Source: DATFTE01 sp963802575
Lineage (GTDB): Bacteria; Acidobacteriota; Terriglobia; Terriglobales; Acidobacteriaceae
Assembly (NCBI GenBank): GCA_963802575.1
Contig: CAWDJF010000004.1
Location: forward strand, 186,001-250,000
Reading direction: 5' to 3'
DNA: 64,000 nucleotides
Shown here: piece after piece, positions 28,293 to 36,991 of the stretch
Position numbering within the stretch: position 1 is the first letter of the stretch
How the letters are laid out: the number at the start of each line of letters is the position of its first letter
Notes under the pieces: generated by a model
Databases searched by the model: none
The model's input: the letters and a program-made list of their open reading frames with translations, nothing else
What the model was told of the DNA's origin: nothing
Program-made: the position numbers and the translations under genes

Positions 28293-28616
28293 CTATTCGG
28301 TTTCGGCGGGAGCGAAGAATACGAGCACTACGAGTTTTTCGGTGATGTCATAAAAGCGATGCTTCACGTTGGCGGGAACAAAAATCACGCTGCCTTCACG
28401 CACTTCCTGATCTTCGGCTCCGGCCTGCATGCGAGCACGGCCGCTGAGAACGTAGTACATCTCATCCTGCAGATGCGGCCTCTGCGGATCGGTCGCGGCG
28501 GCCTCAAGCACATACACGCCTGCGCTCATCGCTGGGACGCGCAGGAATTCCAGATAGCGTTTGTCGCTACGGCTTCTTTCTTCGAGTAAGTCGGAGAGGT
28601 GAGAGAAGGTTTTCAT
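28293..28616 (-). CDS. Small single-domain cupin protein
   Basis: 107 residues. Cupin motif 1 is degenerate (H-L-Q-D-E-M-Y-Y-V-L-S-G-R-A), followed by G-S-V-I-F-V-P-A-N-V-K-H-R-F, which supplies the second metal-binding His. It is a beta-barrel domain, probably metal-binding; whether it is an enzyme or a sensor is unknown. ATG 28614-28616 has no clear ribosome-binding site; another ATG at 28653-28655 would add 13 residues. Probably cotranscribed with the acetyltransferase. Confidence 0.75.
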   Translation of the reverse strand: MKTFSHLSDLLEERSRSDKRYLEFLRVPAMSAGVYVLEAAATDPQRPHLQDEMYYVLSGRARMQAGAEDQEVREGSVIFVPANVKHRFYDITEKLVVLVFFAPAETE

Positions 28617-28689
28617 GTTTTTGGTCGAGCCATGACGGCTTTTCTCTGACGTCATCCTTGTATCTTCGCCATCAGCAAGAGTCGTGAGT

Positions 28690-29940
28690 AGTAGAGACTG
28701 TTGCAGTGGGGGAACCGAGGCATCGGTTCCCCTGCGGGCGGACGGCTCCCGTTCATCCTCAGGTGTTTCCACCGTGGCTCAGCCCCGGGACCGCTGCCCA
28801 AGTCACGTACGACCGAACAGTCGCACGACTTTCAATCGCACATACAAGGAAGGTTACCGTGACACGAATCATTTGTGGAGTGGATGTTTCCTCTTTCTCT
28901 CTGGATGCCCGCCTCGGCCGTGCTGGGGTTTTCGCTTCCTTCGCCAACACCGTCGAGGGAATCGCCAGGCTCAGCCGGTTCTGCCGCGAGCAGCAGGTCG
29001 AGCTGGTGGCGATGGAGGCTACGGGCGGCTACGAACAACTCGCTGTGGCGCAGCTCTCAGCCCAAGGCCTCGGCATCGCCATCCTCAATCCTTGCGCGGT
29101 GCGGCGCTTTGCCCAGAGTATGGGGATGCTGGAAAAAACCGACAAGATTGATGCCGGAGTGATCGCCTGGTACGCCGAAGTCAAGCGCTCCTCCCCGGTG
29201 GTGCTGTCCTCGGCCACACAGCAGCATTTGCGCGCGCTGGTGACGCGCTTGCGCCAACTCACCGCCCTGCACACCGCGCAACGCAACCAGCAGCGGCTCA
29301 TCACTGACGCCACCGTACAGGGCCACTTCGACGAGCTGTTGCGCTTGGTGAAGCGACAGATGCGTGACTTGGAGCAGGCCATCGCCGCCCTCATTGCCCA
29401 GGATCCACTGTGGCGCGAACTGGATCAAGCCTTCCGCTCCCTGCGCGGCGTAGCCGATCGCACCGTCGCCCGGCTGATGGCCGAGATGCCAGAGATCGGC
29501 ACGGTTTCGCACAAGACCATCTCCAAGCTGGCCGGAGTGGCGCCGCTCGCGCGCGACAGCGGCCAACACCAGGGGAAGCGTGTGGTCCGGGGAGGGCGAG
29601 CGACGGTGCGCGAAATCCTGTTCATCGTAGCCAGCGTGGTGGCCCGATGCGAACCGGACTTCACCGCCTTCCAGCAGCGCCTACGTGCCGCCGGCAAGCC
29701 GCCCAAGGTGATTCGCATCGCGCTGGCCCATAAACTCCTGGTCCGACTCAACGCCAAGGCCCGCGAGGTCCGCCAGTTTCATGCCGCCGTAGCGCCGGCG
29801 CCGCTGGCAGTTCACGCGCATTAACGAACTGACCGCAGCCGCAGCCGGGGTTGTGGGAAAGCGGGAAACAGGTTCATCGTTTTCCGCTTTTCCATCAACC
29901 CGCTCTCCGCGTGCTTGACAAACACAGACAGTCGCTGAGC
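28690..29940 (+). mobile_element. IS110-family insertion sequence (ends approximate)
   Basis: A complete transposase gene with non-coding flanks on both sides. The left flank has a perfect 10-bp stem GGGGAACCGA-GGCA-TCGGTTCCCC (28709-28732). The right flank has a long imperfect hairpin with arms around GGGAAAGCGGGAAAC (about 29855) and GTTTTCCGCTTTTCC (about 29879). IS110 elements lack classical terminal inverted repeats, so exact ends cannot be placed by eye. Confidence 0.5.
28859..29824 (+). CDS. IS110-family transposase/recombinase
   Basis: 321 residues. N-terminal RuvC-like DEDD domain: Asp in I-C-G-V-D-V-S, Glu in A-M-E-A-T-G-G-Y, and the Asp pair in K-T-D-K-I-D-A-G-V-I-A. C-terminal Tnp_20-like domain with K-L-A-G-V-A-P-L-A-R-D-S-G, providing the serine expected of this family. 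It starts at GTG 28859 after AAGGAAGG. The frame appears intact, so the element may be active. A second, only distantly similar IS110 transposase lies at 54915. Confidence 0.92.
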   Translation: MTRIICGVDVSSFSLDARLGRAGVFASFANTVEGIARLSRFCREQQVELVAMEATGGYEQLAVAQLSAQGLGIAILNPCAVRRFAQSMGMLEKTDKIDAGVIAWYAEVKRSSPVVLSSATQQHLRALVTRLRQLTALHTAQRNQQRLITDATVQGHFDELLRLVKRQMRDLEQAIAALIAQDPLWRELDQAFRSLRGVADRTVARLMAEMPEIGTVSHKTISKLAGVAPLARDSGQHQGKRVVRGGRATVREILFIVASVVARCEPDFTAFQQRLRAAGKPPKVIRIALAHKLLVRLNAKAREVRQFHAAVAPAPLAVHAH

Positions 29941-30067
29941 CCGCCAGGGCGAAGGATCTGGCGTGTGGCGGGACTACCGTTGCTGCGCGCCAGATCCCTC
30001 GCTCCGCTCGGGATGACAGTCGATCTTGTTTTGGCTGAATGCCGAGTGCTGATTGCTGAGTGCTGTT

Positions 30068-30655
30068 TTACTGCAGTGCTCCCGCGAAGAAAATTTCCGT
30101 GTACTGCCGTGCCAGGTCTTCCCCTCGCAGCGCGCCTTCAGGCTGATACCACTGGTAGATCCAATTGATCATGCCGAGCAGTGCAAACGCGGCTGCGCGC
30201 GGGCTGACACTTCCCTTCGATTGGCGCTTCTTCTGCGCCTCGGCCACCAGGTTCTCGACGAAGTGGATGTAATCTTTTTTTCGAACGTTGATACGGCGGC
30301 GCAGGGTCGGCGGCAGAGGATGGTTTTCGTGCAGCATCACCGTGATCTCGCGGTCGCGCAGGCTCAGCACCACTTCGATGTGCAGTCGAATCAGGGTTCG
30401 CAGCGCCTCTTCCGGGTCGGTAATCGCACGCACCGGATTGATCACTCGCTCCTGAGTGATCTCCATAGCGTGATCCATCAGATTGAAGAGGATCTCGTCT
30501 TTACTCTGAAAATGATGGTAAAGGCCGCCTTTACTGAGCTTTAGGGCGGCGGCCACATCGTTCATGGAGGTGGCGTCGTAGCCCTGTTGCTGGAACAGGC
30601 GAGCGGCGGTGCGCAGGATCTCCTGACGGGAGTCGATGGTCGTATCGCGAGTCAT
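30068..30655 (-). CDS. TetR-family transcriptional regulator
   Basis: 195 residues. N-terminal helix-turn-helix: R-Q-E-I-L-R-T-A-A-R-L-F-Q-Q-Q-G-Y, then S-M-N-D-V-A-A-A-L-K-L-S-K-G-G-L-Y-H-H-F. The C-terminal ligand domain is diverse but resembles regulators of acyl-CoA metabolism. Divergent from ilvC, with a perfect 14-bp palindrome ACCGACCGGTCGGT between them that is a good candidate operator. ATG 30653-30655 is the family-consistent start; the frame upstream is open but without motif. Confidence 0.88.
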   Translation of the reverse strand: MTRDTTIDSRQEILRTAARLFQQQGYDATSMNDVAAALKLSKGGLYHHFQSKDEILFNLMDHAMEITQERVINPVRAITDPEEALRTLIRLHIEVVLSLRDREITVMLHENHPLPPTLRRRINVRKKDYIHFVENLVAEAQKKRQSKGSVSPRAAAFALLGMINWIYQWYQPEGALRGEDLARQYTEIFFAGALQ

Positions 30656-30713
30656 GCGCCGACACAGAATATACGCCGGGAAACCAGAAAGCCAACCGGG
30701 AGAAAAAACATCC

Positions 30714-30742
30714 TTGACAGGTGTAAGCAACGAAGCTAGGAT
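30714..30742 (+). promoter_or_regulatory. Sigma-70-type promoter for the ilvC run
   Basis: TTGACA (30714-30719), a 17-base spacer, then TAGGAT (30737-30742). It is oriented towards ilvC. The TetR-type palindrome begins about 10 bases after the -10 box, where a bound repressor would block initiation. Confidence 0.65.
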
Positions 30743-30752
30743 TCTCTCACAA

Positions 30753-30766
30753 ACCGACCGGTCGGT
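30753..30766. promoter_or_regulatory. Candidate TetR operator
   Basis: ACCGACCGGTCGGT is a perfect palindrome of two 7-base halves, between the divergent TetR and ilvC genes. Half-sites of this kind are common in TetR-family operators. Binding is inferred from position and symmetry. Confidence 0.6.
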
Positions 30767-30818
30767 ATGTCGCACGCCGCCCGGTCCTGTTCCTTGTACG
30801 CGAGAGACAGACCACAGA

Positions 30819-30848
30819 CGAGCAGGGGATCTTCGGGTTCCCTGCTCG
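30819..30848 (+). promoter_or_regulatory. Stable leader hairpin just upstream of the ilvC ribosome-binding site
   Basis: CGAGCAGGGGATC-TTCG-GGTTCCCTGCTCG: 13 base pairs (two G-T) closed by a TTCG tetraloop, ending nine bases before AGGAG. There is no T-run after it, so it is not a simple terminator. It could protect or mask the start of the ilvC message. Confidence 0.5.
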
Positions 30849-30867
30849 AAAAATTTAGGAGACCGCC

Positions 30868-31914
30868 TTGGCTACCATTTTTTACGAACACGATGCGAAT
30901 CCTGCCGCCTTGAAGAACAAGACCATCGCCATCCTTGGATACGGCAGCCAGGGACACGCGCAAGCCCTGAACCTGCGCGACAGCGGCTACAAAGTCATGG
31001 TCGGCTTGGATCCCGATCGACCGACGGCTCAGCAAGCCAAAGCGGACGGCATGACGGTGATGTCTCCCGCGGAAGCAGCCAAACGCGCCGATTGGATTCA
31101 GATCCTCACGCCCGATGAGACTCAAGGCGAACTTTACGAATCGACCATCAAGCCTTACCTGACCGCCGGCAAAATTCTCGGCGTCTCGCACGGCTTCAGC
31201 ATTCACTTTAAGACCATCACTCCTCCGAAAGATGTTGATGTGGTCATGATCGCGCCCAAGAGCCCGGGACATCTGTTGCGCCGGGTGTATGCCGAGGGCC
31301 GAGGAGTTCCTTCGCTGATCGCGATTCATCAGGATGCAAGCGGACGCGCGCATGAATATGCATTGGCCTACGCCGACGGCATCGGCTCGACGCGTGCCGG
31401 AGTCTTGCAGACGACATTCAAAGAAGAGACTGAAAGCGATTTGTTCGGAGAGCAAGCGGTGCTGTGCGGTGGACTGACGTCGCTGATCAAGAAAGGGTTC
31501 GAGACCCTGGTCGAAGCGGGATATCAGCCCGAGGTCGCATACTTCGAATGCCTGCACGAGATGAAGCTGATCGTCGATCTGATTTATGAAGGCGGCCTGA
31601 GCCGCATGCGCTATTCGATTTCGAATACCGCAGAGTACGGCGATCTCACTCGCGGCAATCAAGTGGTGGGCGACGCCTCGCGCCAGGCGATGAAAGAGAC
31701 GCTGGCCCGCATACAAGACGGATCGTTCGCCAAGGAATGGATTGAAGAGAACAAAAAGGGCGGCAAGAACTTCGCCGCACTGCGCGAAAGCGAGAAGCGT
31801 CACCAGATTGAGGAAGTTGGCGCCAATCTTCGCGGCATGATGTCGTGGCTGCCGAAGGAAGGCAAGAAAGCGCAGTCCGCGCCAAAACCCAAACCGCAGG
31901 TCGTGAATGCTTAA
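30868..31914 (+). CDS. ilvC: Ketol-acid reductoisomerase
   Basis: Second step of valine/isoleucine synthesis: isomerises and reduces acetohydroxy acids with NAD(P)H and Mg2+. 348 residues. Rossmann motif G-Y-G-S-Q-G-H-A-Q-A, then D-V-V-M-I-A-P-K-S-P-G-H, and the metal-binding E-C-L-H-E-M-K-L-I-V-D-L-I-Y-E-G-G. The start is TTG 30868 with AGGAG seven bases upstream. The stop overlaps the first codons of the next gene, which suggests translational coupling. The C-terminus carries a short Lys/Pro/Ala tail. Confidence 0.97.
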   Translation: MATIFYEHDANPAALKNKTIAILGYGSQGHAQALNLRDSGYKVMVGLDPDRPTAQQAKADGMTVMSPAEAAKRADWIQILTPDETQGELYESTIKPYLTAGKILGVSHGFSIHFKTITPPKDVDVVMIAPKSPGHLLRRVYAEGRGVPSLIAIHQDASGRAHEYALAYADGIGSTRAGVLQTTFKEETESDLFGEQAVLCGGLTSLIKKGFETLVEAGYQPEVAYFECLHEMKLIVDLIYEGGLSRMRYSISNTAEYGDLTRGNQVVGDASRQAMKETLARIQDGSFAKEWIEENKKGGKNFAALRESEKRHQIEEVGANLRGMMSWLPKEGKKAQSAPKPKPQVVNA

Positions 31915-33601
31915 GGGAGCCGAAATCGTTCTGCGGTGCCTGCGCGCTGAAGGGGTAGATCTGGTCTTCGGATATCCCGGCGGCGCGATTATGCCGCTCT
32001 ATGACGCACTCGAGGGCAGCGGCGTGCGCCACATTCTGACCCGGCACGAGCAAGGCGCGGTGTTCGCGGCAGAAGGATACGCAAGAGTCACCGGCAAAGT
32101 TGGAGTTGCTATTGCGACCAGCGGTCCGGGCGCGACGAACCTGGTGACTGGCATCGCCGATGCCAAGATGGATTCCGTTCCTCTGGTCTGCATCACCGGG
32201 CAGGTGCGCAGCGCGCTGATCGGCACTGACGCCTTTCAGGAAACCGACGTTTTCGGACTGACTTTGTCGCTGACGAAATGGAGCCGACTGGTCCGCTCCA
32301 TCGAAGAGATTCCCGAAGTGATCGCGCAAGGATTTCACTGGGCACGCAGCGGACGTCCCGGACCGGTGCTTCTCGACTTTCCTGTCGACATGCTGAAAGC
32401 CAGCACAGAATTCAATCGCGCCGCCACATTCATTCCCCACACGAAGCCCGCCGATGGGCATGTGGATTCTTCGTTCTGCGAAACGCTGGTCGCGCTGCTG
32501 GAGCAAGCGAAGAAGCCAGTCGCGCTGGTAGGCGCGGGCGCCAAGTTGTCAGGTGCTGTTCACGAATTACGGCAACTGCTTGATCAGCTCAACATTCCAA
32601 CTTTCGCGACGGTGCATGGGTTAGGAGCGGTGCCTCCAGCATCACCTTACTATCTCGGCATGGTCGGCATGCACGGCACGCGAGCCGCCAACATGGCGCT
32701 GCATGAGACGGATCTGCTGCTGGTTTTCGGTGCGCGTCTGGATGATCGCGTGACCGGAGAGCCGACTCGCTTCGCTCCGCATGCGCGCATTGTGCATTTC
32801 GAAATCGATCCCGCGCAGCTTGATCGCGTGCGGCAGTGCGAACTGCCAGTCATCGGTGATCTCGCGGAGACGATTCCTGCGTTTGCTGAGGAAGTTAGCA
32901 AGCTCGATCTTCCCGACTGGAGTGACTGGCGCGCCGTGGCTTGCGGGCCGGAGCGCGCGGAAGTTGATCCGCGAGGCCTTTCGCAGCCGACGATTCGCTT
33001 TCTCGACGAACTGTTCAGCCGTCTACCCGAAGACAACGTGATTCTGGCGGATGTGGGCCAGCACCAGATGTGGGCGGCACAACGTTATCGCTCGGCCTCC
33101 CCGCGAGGTTTCATTACTTCCGGCGGACTGGGAGCCATGGGCTTCGCTCTTCCAGCCGCGATCGGCGTGCAGCTCGCGAAACCGGAAACGACTGTGCTCT
33201 GCGTCTCGGGCGATGGCGGCATCCAGATGAACATTCAGGAATTCGCCACGGTAAAGCGACTGGGGCTGCCCATCAAGATGGTGATTGTCGACAACAAGTA
33301 TCTCGGCATGGTGCGGCAGTGGCAGCAGCTCTTCTACCAGCGCAACTATGCGGAAACCGATCTGAGCGACAACCCGGATTTCGTCGAGATCGCGAAGGCT
33401 TACAAGATTCATGCGCAGCGGTTGGGAGAAGAACAGATGGCGGAATACCCGGTCGCCAAAACAACCGGCGATGTCATCGACCGATTCTTGCGGTCGACGG
33501 AGCCGGAGTTGCTGGTGTTCGATTGCCATCCCGAAGCAAATGTCTATCCGATGGTTCCGGCAGGCGCAGCGCTATCTGAAATGGTGTTTGAAGAAGAATG
33601 A
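31907..33601 (+). CDS. ilvI: Acetolactate synthase, large catalytic subunit
   Basis: First common step of branched-chain amino-acid synthesis; ThDP- and FAD-dependent. 564 residues. Catalytic Glu in T-R-H-E-Q-G-A, S-G-P-G-A-T-N, the ThDP/Mg motif G-D-G-G-I-Q-M-N-I-Q-E-F-A-T ending in N-K-Y-L-G-M-V-R-Q-W-Q, and the G-G-L-G-A-M-G-F segment. It overlaps the end of ilvC by eight bases. The small ACT-domain subunit follows 56 bp downstream. ilvB would be an equally valid symbol. Confidence 0.95.
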   Translation: MLKGAEIVLRCLRAEGVDLVFGYPGGAIMPLYDALEGSGVRHILTRHEQGAVFAAEGYARVTGKVGVAIATSGPGATNLVTGIADAKMDSVPLVCITGQVRSALIGTDAFQETDVFGLTLSLTKWSRLVRSIEEIPEVIAQGFHWARSGRPGPVLLDFPVDMLKASTEFNRAATFIPHTKPADGHVDSSFCETLVALLEQAKKPVALVGAGAKLSGAVHELRQLLDQLNIPTFATVHGLGAVPPASPYYLGMVGMHGTRAANMALHETDLLLVFGARLDDRVTGEPTRFAPHARIVHFEIDPAQLDRVRQCELPVIGDLAETIPAFAEEVSKLDLPDWSDWRAVACGPERAEVDPRGLSQPTIRFLDELFSRLPEDNVILADVGQHQMWAAQRYRSASPRGFITSGGLGAMGFALPAAIGVQLAKPETTVLCVSGDGGIQMNIQEFATVKRLGLPIKMVIVDNKYLGMVRQWQQLFYQRNYAETDLSDNPDFVEIAKAYKIHAQRLGEEQMAEYPVAKTTGDVIDRFLRSTEPELLVFDCHPEANVYPMVPAGAALSEMVFEEE

Positions 33602-33610
33602 TTTGTGTAG

Positions 33611-33632
33611 GGACGGACGCCCTCGTCCGTCC
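33611..33632 (+). promoter_or_regulatory. Intercistronic hairpin between ilvI and the small subunit
   Basis: GGACGGACG-CCCT-CGTCCGTCC, a 9-bp stem with tetraloop and no T-run. It may stabilise or partly attenuate the polycistronic message. Related to the GACGGGC hairpin family. Confidence 0.5.
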
Positions 33633-33657
33633 GGGCCTCTGCCCTGAGGGAAACAAC

Positions 33658-33984
33658 ATGCAGGCATTTCACATTCGCTATCGCAACACGCAGGGAACGC
33701 TGATGCGCATCTTGAACGCGGCTTCGCGGCGCGGTCTTGACATTCCCTACGTTCAGGCCGAACCCATCGAGCACACGCACCAGGTCACGCTGCTGCTTGA
33801 GGTCAATCCCAAGCAGGTGGGGCAGCTATGCCGCGACTGGAACGCGGTGGTGGATGTGATTTATGTGCGCGCGGCTGCGCCTTTGAAAGAGGTAGAACAA
33901 ACACCGGCATGGGTCGCGATGCCGCATCCGCCGCTCACCGCACGAATCTCCGACGATACAAGAGCCAACGCAGCCTTAGCCTGA
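33658..33984 (+). CDS. Acetolactate synthase small regulatory subunit, short ACT-domain type
   Basis: 108 residues: one ACT domain with F-H-I-R-Y-R-N-T-Q-G-T-L-M-R-I-L-N-A-A-S-R-R-G-L and the later V-T-L-L-L-E-V. This short form resembles IlvM more than the two-domain IlvN/IlvH. It binds and activates the large subunit and may mediate feedback control. ATG 33658 follows GAGGG about seven bases upstream; an upstream frame exists but begins inside a hairpin. Third gene of the ilv run. Confidence 0.86.
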   Translation: MQAFHIRYRNTQGTLMRILNAASRRGLDIPYVQAEPIEHTHQVTLLLEVNPKQVGQLCRDWNAVVDVIYVRAAAPLKEVEQTPAWVAMPHPPLTARISDDTRANAALA

Positions 33985-34089
33985 ACCCCGCCCTGTCGCA
34001 AAAAACGCGACAATGACGGGGCACCCGCTGCGTCTCCATGGAAACATCCGTTGCATCGGGTCATCTCGTTGCAATAACCTTTCCCCATC

Positions 34090-35784
34090 ATGGATCTCAA
34101 ACATCGTAGCCGCGGAATCACCGATGGGCGCGACCGCGCTCCGTCACGCGCCATGTTCAAAGCCATCGGATTCACCGACGCCGATCTCAGCAAGCCACTC
34201 ATCGGCGTAGCCAACACCTGGATCGAAACCATGCCCTGTAACTTCCACCTAAGGCGGCTTTCGGCGAAAGTGAAAGAAGGCATTCGCGCCGCCGGAGGCA
34301 CTCCCATGGAGTTCAACACCATCGCCATCAGCGACGGCGAAACCATGGGCACGGAAGGCATGCGCGCGTCGCTGGTGAGCCGCGAACTGATTGCCGACTC
34401 GATCGAACTGGTTTGCCGCGGACAGATGTTCGACGCGGTAGTCTGCGTGGTGGGCTGCGATAAGACGATTCCTGCAGGTGCCATGGCCTTGGCGCGACTG
34501 AATCTTCCCGGCTTCGTGCTCTACGGCGGAACCATTGCCGCGGGAGTTTACAAAGGAAAAGACGTCACGATTCAGGACGTGTTCGAAGCGGTGGGCGCAA
34601 ACGCTGCCGGCAAGATGAGCGATGCCGAGTTGCTGGAACTGGAAAACGTCGCCTGCCCGGGTTCGGGTGCGTGTGGCGGACAGTACACCGCGAACACCAT
34701 GTCGACCGTCATGGAGTTGATCGGCCTGTCTCCTATGGGCTTCAACGGCGTTCCCGCCATGGATGCGCGCAAAGACGAGATCGCGTATCGCTGCGGCGAC
34801 GTGGTCATGAATCTTCTGAAGCGCGGGATTCTTCCGCGAGACATTCTGACTCGTCCGGCATTTGAGAATGCGATAGCCGGTGTGGCCGCAACCGGCGGGT
34901 CTACCAATGCTGTTCTGCATCTGCTGGCGATCGCGCGCGAAGCCGGCATTCCGCTCCACATAGATGATTTCCAGACCGTGAGTGAGCGCACTCCCCTGCT
35001 GGCAGATTTGAAACCGGCGGGCCGCTATGTCGCGGCGGATGTCGACAAAGCCGGCGGGATCCCCGTGATTGCCAAGCGCCTGCTGGATGCGAAGTGCGCG
35101 GACGGAAAGACACTGACCGTGACGGGAAAGACTTTTGCCGAAGAGGCGAATGCCGCGAAAGAGACTCCGGGACAGCCGGTGATTGCGCCGCTTGACCGTC
35201 CTTTAAAGAAGACCGGGGGGCTGGTGATTCTTCACGGCAACCTTGCGCCCGATGGTTGCGTGGCGAAAATCAGCGGGCACGAGCGCTTGAGCCATCGCGG
35301 GCCGGCGCGCGTGTTTGAATCCGAAGAAGATGCGATGACTGCCGTCACCAGCAAACAGATTCGGCCTGGAGACGTAGTGGTGATTCGCAATGAAGGTCCC
35401 AAGGGCGGCCCGGGCATGCGCGAAATGTTGAGCGTGACCGCGGCCATCGTCGGCGAAGGGCTAGGCGAATCGGTGGCATTGCTCACCGACGGACGATTCA
35501 GTGGCGCTACCCGGGGGCTGATGCTGGGACACGTTGCTCCCGAGGCAGCGCTGGGTGGACCGATCGCCGCAATCCATGAAGGCGATGTCATTCATATTGA
35601 CATCCAGCAAAGGGTCTTGGAGGCTGAGATGAGCGACGCGGCGTTACGCCAGAGGATGGTGGGAGTAAAGGCTCACGCGCCTCGTTACAAGAGTGGTGTC
35701 TTCGCGAAGTATGCCGCCCTGGTGACGTCGGCAGCCGAGGGCGCGATTACTCGCCCGCCACAGCCGGTGCCGCACAAGCAGTGA
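34090..35784 (+). CDS. ilvD: Dihydroxy-acid dehydratase
   Basis: Fourth step of valine/isoleucine synthesis: dehydrates dihydroxy acids to 2-keto acids using an iron-sulfur cluster. 564 residues. Cluster ligands lie in T-M-P-C-N-F-H, V-G-C-D-K-T-I-P and the P-G-S-G-A-C-G-G-Q-Y-T-A-N-T-M signature. The late D-G-R-F-S-G-A-T-R-G motif with its catalytic serine is present. The start ATG 34090 lacks a clear ribosome-binding site. The 3' end overlaps a small minus-strand gene by 38 bases. Confidence 0.96.
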   Translation: MDLKHRSRGITDGRDRAPSRAMFKAIGFTDADLSKPLIGVANTWIETMPCNFHLRRLSAKVKEGIRAAGGTPMEFNTIAISDGETMGTEGMRASLVSRELIADSIELVCRGQMFDAVVCVVGCDKTIPAGAMALARLNLPGFVLYGGTIAAGVYKGKDVTIQDVFEAVGANAAGKMSDAELLELENVACPGSGACGGQYTANTMSTVMELIGLSPMGFNGVPAMDARKDEIAYRCGDVVMNLLKRGILPRDILTRPAFENAIAGVAATGGSTNAVLHLLAIAREAGIPLHIDDFQTVSERTPLLADLKPAGRYVAADVDKAGGIPVIAKRLLDAKCADGKTLTVTGKTFAEEANAAKETPGQPVIAPLDRPLKKTGGLVILHGNLAPDGCVAKISGHERLSHRGPARVFESEEDAMTAVTSKQIRPGDVVVIRNEGPKGGPGMREMLSVTAAIVGEGLGESVALLTDGRFSGATRGLMLGHVAPEAALGGPIAAIHEGDVIHIDIQQRVLEAEMSDAALRQRMVGVKAHAPRYKSGVFAKYAALVTSAAEGAITRPPQPVPHKQ

Positions 35785-36070
35785 CTGCTTCCGCCTTCTG
35801 TGGTTCGTGGGAATCTTCCGCTTTGCGCCAGGTGCGCAGGTTGTAGGCGTAGATTCCAATGCAGAAAATGTTTGCCGGGATGAATCCGAACTGCGCGGTT
35901 TTCAGCCCGATAAAACAAACTACGACACTATTAACTGCCGCCAACACCCAACCTTGCCAATGCCGCTTGCCTATCAGAATGGTCGAAAGAACTGTGAGAA
36001 TGCAGGATAAATAATCTAACCGGAACACCGTGGCCCTCCAACTATTCTCAGTATCGGGCCGCGCGCTCAT
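35747..36070 (-). CDS. Small multi-pass membrane protein
   Basis: 107 residues with about three predicted membrane helices (L-S-C-I-L-T-V-L-S-T-I-L-I-G; W-V-L-A-A-V-N-S-V-V-V-C-F-I-G; F-I-P-A-N-I-F-C-I-G-I-Y), and a charged C-terminal tail. The helix with P-A-N-I-F faintly recalls PnuC-like nicotinamide transporters, but it is too short to assign. It converges on ilvD with a 38-base overlap. The ATG at 36070 is plausible; no strong ribosome-binding site was seen. Confidence 0.58.
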   Translation of the reverse strand: MSARPDTENSWRATVFRLDYLSCILTVLSTILIGKRHWQGWVLAAVNSVVVCFIGLKTAQFGFIPANIFCIGIYAYNLRTWRKAEDSHEPQKAEAVTACAAPAVAGE

Positions 36071-36129
36071 TTTTCACGGTGACAGTGGTCACATTGGGAT
36101 AACGTCGGTAACTGGCACGGAAGTGTCCT

Positions 36130-36912
36130 TCACATTCCTACCAAGTTGAGTTCGAGCTTCGAGTAGCCTTGTTCGCGCGCCCACAAATCGAGCGGCGCGG
36201 CGGCAATTTCGTCCACCACAGGCTCTGCTAAACCGTTTTTCGTAAGGTCAATGGTCTTTATATACTGCTTGCAGGTGTCGCAACTCTCCACGCGAACATA
36301 GTCGAAGCCATTCGCGGTATAGACGGGCAGCTTTTTATAGTCCTCCTCGCCACAGCCGGCGCACACGATACGACGGAAATCCCACTCTGCCAGGCAGAAT
36401 GAACACAGCAGCGAACGGCTGCCGCCATCGCCCCTGGGGCGAAGGATGCCGGCACCGGGTTTACGGCCGCAAAAGGGACAAAGCGAGCGGTTGTATTCAC
36501 CCCAGTCCGGCCGCGAACGTACCCGAGTCAGCACCGCATAGGGTTGCAGAAACGCTCTGGCTAGGAATTCCTGCGGCAGCGCCGGAGACAACTCTGGCCG
36601 CTGCCAACATGCGTTCAGCAGATTCGCCGATGATTCTGCGCTCGCCTGCCGCAAATCGCGAGCACTGTTTCTTAAGCTCTGCGGGCCTTGTCCTTCGATC
36701 GCGGCGACGAACGAGACAAAATCGCTGACGGTACCTCGCGGAAGCTCTGCGCCGGGCACAGCGGATTCCGTTCTCGTCTCGAGTTGACGATACTGCCGCT
36801 CCTGCAGACCAGCCACGTGGGCATAGAAAGAGAGAATCTCTCCGACGGGAGGATGAAGGCGGGCTAAGACTTTTGTACGATCAATCCGTAATTGCCAAGG
36901 CGATGAGGGCAC
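36130..36912 (-). CDS. fdhE: Formate dehydrogenase accessory protein FdhE
   Basis: Needed for maturation of membrane-bound formate dehydrogenases. 260 residues with four Cys-X2-Cys knuckles typical of FdhE: C-P-F-C-G-R-K-P, C-S-F-C-L-A-E-W, C-A-G-C-G-E-E-D and C-D-T-C-K-Q-Y-I-K-T-I-D. The N-terminal half is helical. It starts at GTG 36912. Placed divergently from fdnGHI, with the fdn promoter in the shared region, which fits joint control. Confidence 0.92.
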   Translation of the reverse strand: MPSSPWQLRIDRTKVLARLHPPVGEILSFYAHVAGLQERQYRQLETRTESAVPGAELPRGTVSDFVSFVAAIEGQGPQSLRNSARDLRQASAESSANLLNACWQRPELSPALPQEFLARAFLQPYAVLTRVRSRPDWGEYNRSLCPFCGRKPGAGILRPRGDGGSRSLLCSFCLAEWDFRRIVCAGCGEEDYKKLPVYTANGFDYVRVESCDTCKQYIKTIDLTKNGLAEPVVDEIAAAPLDLWAREQGYSKLELNLVGM

Positions 36913-36962
36913 TGGCCGATTATCGAGGACAGGCCTGCGTCACGCAACTTGACACGACGCAG

Positions 36963-36991
36963 TTGACTGTTGAAAACGGCAAGACTATATT
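36963..36991 (+). promoter_or_regulatory. Sigma-70-type promoter for fdnGHI
   Basis: TTGACT (36963-36968), a 17-base spacer, then TATATT (36986-36991), leaving a 5' leader of about 120 bases before the GTG start at 37121. Confidence 0.65.
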
